Positions 20,592 through 23,837 of a stretch of DNA of 23,837 bases are shown here, one piece after another. A model generated the notes under the pieces. The model had not been told where the DNA came from. It did not search any database and saw nothing but the letters and a program-made list of their open reading frames with translations. The position numbers and the translations under genes were made by a program. The stretch's first letter is position 1. Each line of letters starts with the position of its first letter. The DNA lies in the IMG/VR virus record IMGVR_UViG_3300001681_000092, positions 1 through 23,837 of that record; one strand, 5' to 3'. This DNA comes from a virus.

Positions 20592-21715
20592 GTGTAATAA
20601 ATTTAAATAAAGATAAAAGTCACATAGACAGTCCTATGTTTTTAGATCCTAACGGAAGTATGGGTATACAGCGTTTTGAAACGCTAAAGTATGAGAAAAT
20701 AGACAAGCTTACAGATAAGCAAATGGGATTCTTTTGGCAACCACAAGAAGTTGATGTAACACGAGATATTAAAGACTTCCGTGCATTAACTGAACACGAA
20801 CAGCACATTTTTACATCTAATTTAAAGCGACAAATACTATTAGACTCAGTACAAGGTAGAAGTCCTAGTCTTGCGTTTTTACCTATTGCAAGTATTCCTG
20901 AGTTAGAGTCTTGGATTAGTCTATGGGCATTTAATGAAACAGTACACAGTAGAAGTTACACCCATATCATTAGAAATGTGTACTCTAATCCTAGTGAAGT
21001 GTTTGATGAGATGCTAGACATACAAGAGATTGTAGAATGTGGTGCTAATGTTAGTAAGTACTATGATGATTTAATTGAGTACAGCAATTACTACCAGTTA
21101 TTGGGATATGGTACGCATACAGTTAATGGAAAGAAACTAGAAATTACAGAGTATGAATTAAAGAAGCGGTTATGGCTTGCGTTATTAAGTGTTAATGTAT
21201 TAGAAGGTATACGTTTTTATGTATCATTTGCTTGTAGTTGGGCATTTGCTGAGATTAAGAAGATGGAAGGTAATGCCAAGATTATTAAATTGATATGCCG
21301 TGACGAAAACTTGCATTTAGGATTTACACAAACAATGATTAAGTTATTACCAAAAGACGACCCTATGTTTGCTAAGATACAAGAAGAGACAAAAGAAGAA
21401 GCAACTACGATGTACTTAGATGCTGTACAGCAAGAAAAAGATTGGGCTAAGTACCTGTTTAAAGACGGTTCTATTATTGGACTAAATGAGGAATTGCTCG
21501 GACAGTATGTTGAGTTTATTGCTAACAAGAGAATGCGGGCAGTTGGTTTAGACTCGCCGTTTGTTGGAGGATCTGACCCGTTACCTTGGACAGGTAAATG
21601 GATATCGGGTTCTCAAGTACAGGTAGCACCACAAGAAACAGAGATTACGACATACATTGTAGGCGGTGTTAAGCAAGATGTTGATGAGAACACATTAAAG
21701 GGATTTAGTTTATGA
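20588..21715 (+). CDS. nrdB: Class Ia ribonucleotide reductase small subunit
   Basis: A 375-aa ferritin-like radical subunit. All iron ligands and the radical tyrosine are present at E. coli numbering plus two: D86, E117 and H120 (NETVH), Y124, E206, and E240 and H243 (RDENLH). It holds the di-iron tyrosyl radical and passes it to NrdA. The C-terminal tail (DVDENTLKGFSL) would dock on NrdA. The ATG overlaps the stop of the 47-aa ORF, and its TGA overlaps the glutaredoxin ATG, so all are translated in series. Confidence 0.97.
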   Translation: MSVINLNKDKSHIDSPMFLDPNGSMGIQRFETLKYEKIDKLTDKQMGFFWQPQEVDVTRDIKDFRALTEHEQHIFTSNLKRQILLDSVQGRSPSLAFLPIASIPELESWISLWAFNETVHSRSYTHIIRNVYSNPSEVFDEMLDIQEIVECGANVSKYYDDLIEYSNYYQLLGYGTHTVNGKKLEITEYELKKRLWLALLSVNVLEGIRFYVSFACSWAFAEIKKMEGNAKIIKLICRDENLHLGFTQTMIKLLPKDDPMFAKIQEETKEEATTMYLDAVQQEKDWAKYLFKDGSIIGLNEELLGQYVEFIANKRMRAVGLDSPFVGGSDPLPWTGKWISGSQVQVAPQETEITTYIVGGVKQDVDENTLKGFSL

Positions 21716-21969
21716 TTACAATTTATGGAAAAGCAGGATGTGGATTCTGTATTAGAGCAAAAGATTTATTGATAGAACACGATATTGACTTTACAGAGGT
21801 CAGGATCGATGAAGATGACAAGGCAAGAGATTTTATAGTAGCAGAAGGACATAAAACAGTACCACAGTTGTATGTTAACGGAACTCTGTTAGTAGAAGGT
21901 GGGTACACTGGGTTAGCGGCAGTACCAAAACCATTATTAGAGTCTAGGATTAACGAATTAAAAGGATAG
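21712..21969 (+). CDS. Glutaredoxin
   Basis: An 85-aa thioredoxin-fold reductant. The active site is C10-G-F-C13 in YGKAGCGFC; TVPQLYVNG supplies the cis-proline, and the GGYTGL segment contacts glutathione. It probably re-reduces NrdA, as T4 NrdC does for the T4 enzyme. The CGFC dipeptide is less common than CPYC. It overlaps nrdB by 4 nt, completing the reductase operon. Confidence 0.92.
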   Translation: MITIYGKAGCGFCIRAKDLLIEHDIDFTEVRIDEDDKARDFIVAEGHKTVPQLYVNGTLLVEGGYTGLAAVPKPLLESRINELKG

Positions 21970-21970
21970 C

Positions 21971-22273
21971 ATGAATATAAAGAAAGGTAAGATATACGGG
22001 TTTAAGTTAAACAGTGGCGAAGAAGTTATTGCTAGAGTAGATAGTGTCGACGGCAATATTGTAAAAATTATAAAACCGTTGAGCCTAGCATTTGGACAAC
22101 AAGGTCCTAGCTTAATGCCTAGCATGGTATCAGCAGACTCTGAGAAGTCAGTTAGTCTTAACTTAGATGTCTGCTCGTTAGTTGCTAGAGTAGGTGATGA
22201 TGTAGAAGGACATTACCTTAGAGGTATATCTGACTTAGACCTACCACCAGAGAAGCAGATCATAACAGAATAA
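21971..22273 (+). CDS. Sm-like (LSm/Hfq-fold) phage protein
   Basis: A 100-aa protein. The N-terminal half (GKIYGFKLNSGEEVIARVDSV, then DGNIVKIIKPL) matches the Sm1 pattern of bent strands with a Gly-Glu turn. A Pro/Met/Ser-rich loop follows, then a short strand (VSLNLDVCSLVARVG) and an acidic tail. Small Sm-like proteins of probable cyanophage origin are known from marine metagenomes, with ring-shaped assemblies; their RNA targets are unknown. Fold assignment is from pattern, not alignment. It starts one base after the glutaredoxin stop. A late box for the next gene overlaps its final codons. It could chaperone the phage's own structured RNA at 5670-6006; this is speculation. Confidence 0.55.
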   Translation: MNIKKGKIYGFKLNSGEEVIARVDSVDGNIVKIIKPLSLAFGQQGPSLMPSMVSADSEKSVSLNLDVCSLVARVGDDVEGHYLRGISDLDLPPEKQIITE

Positions 22274-22276
22274 ATA
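22269..22276 (+). promoter_or_regulatory. Late promoter box (AATAAATA) placing +1 on the PAAR ATG
   Basis: One mismatch from TATAAATA, with five bases before ATG 22282. It overlaps the stop of the Sm-like gene. It is the match to the box at 11237 and separates the early reductase transcript from late PAAR expression. Confidence 0.55.
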
Positions 22277-22281
22277 ACTGC

Positions 22282-22581
22282 ATGGGAAGCGCAGTTTCAA
22301 GAGTAGGAGATACAATATCGGTTCATGAGTGTGGCGTTGTACCAACAGCGGCTACAGGCTCTGCTGATGTTCTTACTAACAACATACCCACACACAGACA
22401 AGTCGACTCTAATACATCGCATCCAAGTGTCCCTGCACCACCTTGCACACCCCACGTAACTACACTAACGACCGGAAGTACTTCTGTGTTTGTTAACAGT
22501 AAAGGTATTGCACGTATAGGCGATAACTATGGGTGCAGTATCGTGCTAACATCGGGTAGTCAATCAGTGTTTTCAGGTTAA
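22282..22581 (+). CDS. PAAR-repeat protein, tail spike tip (gp5.4-like)
   Basis: A 99-aa PAAR protein forming the sharp conical tip on the central spike, as T4 gp5.4 does on gp5. Features: AVSRVGDTISVHECG at the start, a Pro/His segment with SHPSVPAPPCTPHVTT, and the second half GSTSVFVNSKGIARIGDNYGCSIV, the typical PAAR pattern of Gly-rich beta hairpins. His and Cys residues (H15, C17 and the PPCTPH cluster) could bind the tip metal. A late box sits at leaderless distance. The stop codon lies in a perfect palindrome. Confidence 0.92.
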   Translation: MGSAVSRVGDTISVHECGVVPTAATGSADVLTNNIPTHRQVDSNTSHPSVPAPPCTPHVTTLTTGSTSVFVNSKGIARIGDNYGCSIVLTSGSQSVFSG

Positions 22582-22590
22582 ATTTAACCT
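22575..22590 (+). terminator. Palindrome AGGTTAAATTTAACCT over the PAAR stop
   Basis: AGGTTA (22575-22580) pairs with TAACCT (22585-22590) around AATT. It overlaps the TAA (22579-22581), and a TTTC follows. It shares the outer stem with the hairpin after the tailspike gene. It may be a terminator or an RNA end-stabilising or processing site. Confidence 0.45.
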
Positions 22591-22620
22591 TTCATGCTCT
22601 CTAAAAGTTATATACTGAAC

Positions 22621-22628
22621 TATAAATA
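22621..22628 (+). promoter_or_regulatory. Perfect T4-type late promoter (TATAAATA)
   Basis: An exact consensus. The predicted start is 22634, giving an 11-nt leader (AGAGGAGAACA) that is little more than a ribosome binding site before ATG 22645. Confidence 0.75.
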
Positions 22629-22644
22629 CTACTAGAGGAGAACA

Positions 22645-22899
22645 ATGGAATTAGCAGTAAATGACCACAAACTCACCATTATGAATGCTATGTCGCATTC
22701 TTATCAGGGTTATACGTCTAGCTATAAAAGCTCTAGAGTATTTCAAGATATCTTTGAGACTGAGCATAACTGTAAGGTCATAAAAAACTACTCTACTACA
22801 GGTTATTTTGTAACTGAAGGTGTTAGCACTAAATTCTGGCAATCCCTCAAATTTAAAGATTCTAATGAGGTTACTATGTTTTTATTAAAGTGGGCATAA
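22645..22899 (+). CDS. Small protein of unknown function (84 aa), paralogue of the next gene
   Basis: An 84-aa protein with an excellent ribosome site (AGAGGAG) and a perfect late box. It has no recognised domain. The second half, from VFQDIFETEHNCKVIK to EVTMFLLKW, aligns by eye with the next gene (VIITELEKMCKCRVTK to DLTMFL), including a Cys and a terminal TMFL. This suggests a small alpha/beta domain duplicated in tandem. Late expression points to a virion, assembly or lysis-time role. Confidence 0.7.
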   Translation: MELAVNDHKLTIMNAMSHSYQGYTSSYKSSRVFQDIFETEHNCKVIKNYSTTGYFVTEGVSTKFWQSLKFKDSNEVTMFLLKWA

Positions 22900-23141
22900 G
22901 GGTAGAAACTCGACATTTATTAGGGTATGCAAATGCCTATGACCATGTGTATAACAAAGTATCAGAAGAAAAAGGATGTAGGATATTACATAATGCTGTA
23001 ATAATTACTGAACTTGAGAAAATGTGTAAGTGCAGAGTGACTAAACAGTGTGAAGCTATGTTATTTTTACCCACACAAATGTATCATACGATATCTGAAC
23101 TAGAATTTCACACAAAAAGAGATCTAACAATGTTTTTATAG
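22890..23141 (+). CDS. Small protein of unknown function (83 aa), paralogue of the previous gene
   Basis: Starts at GTG 22890, overlapping the previous gene by 10 nt; no ATG lies nearby. It shares the previous gene's C-terminal half, with CKCRVTK, a Tyr-rich N-terminal part (GYANAYDHVYNK) and the final TMFL. Its stop TAG (23139-23141) follows a run of five T, and an open -1 frame continues from there into the sulfotransferase-like region, so it may be joined to the next ORF by frameshifting. Confidence 0.65.
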   Translation: MGIRVETRHLLGYANAYDHVYNKVSEEKGCRILHNAVIITELEKMCKCRVTKQCEAMLFLPTQMYHTISELEFHTKRDLTMFL

Positions 23142-23179
23142 TTACAATAATTACAGATCCAGCAGTAGGAGGAACGTTT

Positions 23180-23837
23180 TTGACATGGAGCCTTCATTAT
23201 CTTGCAGGACATACAACGTACTTAACAACATCTGGCAAATACGTAGATTTACCAGATAATCCGATGCAAAAACATAATGCAGATGGGGACAATGCGCATG
23301 GGTTCGAAACAATTAATACAGGTAGCACATATAAAAGAGTTAAAACTGCAATTGAACTTTTAGATAATCCAGAGAGAGAAAGAGAAAGCAAGAATTTATT
23401 TAATGTATTGTATGTGCATTCAGGCAATTATCATTTAGATAAACACACAGAATGGCACAGAGCATTTAACCTAATGCTAGAAAAGAAGTACCCTGTTATA
23501 CTAGTACGATTGCCAAAGGCTCAGGTCCTATATCACTCACTCTTACAATTCCGAAGAAGCGAACAGACTCATGATGATATATTAGAATGTTATTTTAGTC
23601 ACTCAACTGAGCAACAGAAGAAATCAATTTTAGCAAACGTATATGATAAGCGGGAATTTATAGCATTAAATTATAAAAATCCATTTGATTTTGATGAATA
23701 TGCAACACTGTTTAACTCATTACCGGATAGAAATGACATTTTACACCTTCTTTCTATAGATGTATGGCAAAATTTAGATAATACTATACATGATATCATG
23801 AAGTTTATAGATATTCCGATAAATTCAAAAAGATATG
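23180..23837 (+). CDS. Sulfotransferase-like or P-loop-like ORF, cut by the window end
   Basis: An open frame from 23099 to the window end. I list TTG 23180, seven bases after a perfect AGGAGG (23167-23172). However, the upstream in-frame residues VTIITDPAVGGTF look like the first strand and phosphate-binding loop of a sulfotransferase-type fold, so the real protein may begin earlier, at a rare ATA/ATT codon or through a -1 frameshift from the preceding gene. The rest has LTWSLHYLAGHTTYL, a VLYVHSGNYHLDKH block, VILVRLPKA and a KREFIALNYKNPF segment, patterns I associate with uncharacterised sulfotransferase-like proteins of marine phages. The 3' end is missing. Confidence 0.5.
   Translation, partial: MTWSLHYLAGHTTYLTTSGKYVDLPDNPMQKHNADGDNAHGFETINTGSTYKRVKTAIELLDNPERERESKNLFNVLYVHSGNYHLDKHTEWHRAFNLMLEKKYPVILVRLPKAQVLYHSLLQFRRSEQTHDDILECYFSHSTEQQKKSILANVYDKREFIALNYKNPFDFDEYATLFNSLPDRNDILHLLSIDVWQNLDNTIHDIMKFIDIPINSKRY

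Overview
The window looks like part of the genome of a T4-type myovirus, most probably marine. It is AT-rich and tightly packed, with nearly all genes on one strand, many 1-4 nt stop/start overlaps, and genes typical of T4-like phages of marine bacteria: gp41-type helicase, gp61-type primase, PhoH, NrdA/NrdB, glutaredoxin, a PAAR spike tip, an Sm-like protein and a large block of acidic, head-type proteins. T4-style late promoter boxes (TATAAATA and close variants) sit in front of structural genes. No photosynthesis genes are visible. The host cannot be fixed from the sequence; a SAR11-like or other marine proteobacterium is a guess.

Layout. 1-2732: replication-side genes, namely small unknowns, a conserved-looking 166-aa protein, a possible gp62-like clamp-loader subunit, a zinc-finger protein and a 187-aa protein that resembles the palm of bacterial C-family DNA polymerase (DnaE/PolC) with its three Asp positions kept. 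2757-3968: a divergent late gene pair whose two promoters lie inside each other's reading frames. 3975-5655: phoH, a small unknown and an SGNH-hydrolase-like protein. 5656-6045: no gene. This gap holds what looks like a self-contained transcription unit (sigma70-type promoter, about 335 nt of hairpin-rich RNA, intrinsic terminator), a candidate undescribed non-coding RNA. 6046-8419: primase and helicase, separated by a 26-bp tandem duplication of the gene junction. 8445-15688: a late block of mostly unrecognised, acidic or helical proteins that I read as head/core proteins, including a 92-aa gene with its own promoter and terminator. 15710-16429: PD-(D/E)XK exonuclease behind a perfect consensus sigma70 promoter. 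16461-18098: pectate-lyase-fold tailspike or fibre. 18177-21969: nrdA, a 47-aa ORF, nrdB, glutaredoxin. 21971-23837: Sm-like protein, PAAR tip, two small paralogues and a sulfotransferase-like ORF cut by the window end.

The genes fall into two programmes. DNA metabolism (clamp loader-like, primase, helicase, exonuclease, ribonucleotide reductase with its glutaredoxin) goes with sigma70-like boxes; virion genes go with T4-type late boxes. Two observations stand out. First, at seven genes (three early, four late) the promoter box lies at exactly the distance that puts the transcription start on the A of the ATG, so this phage may use leaderless mRNAs systematically. Second, there is the structured RNA at about 5670-6006, in a genome that also carries an Sm-like protein.
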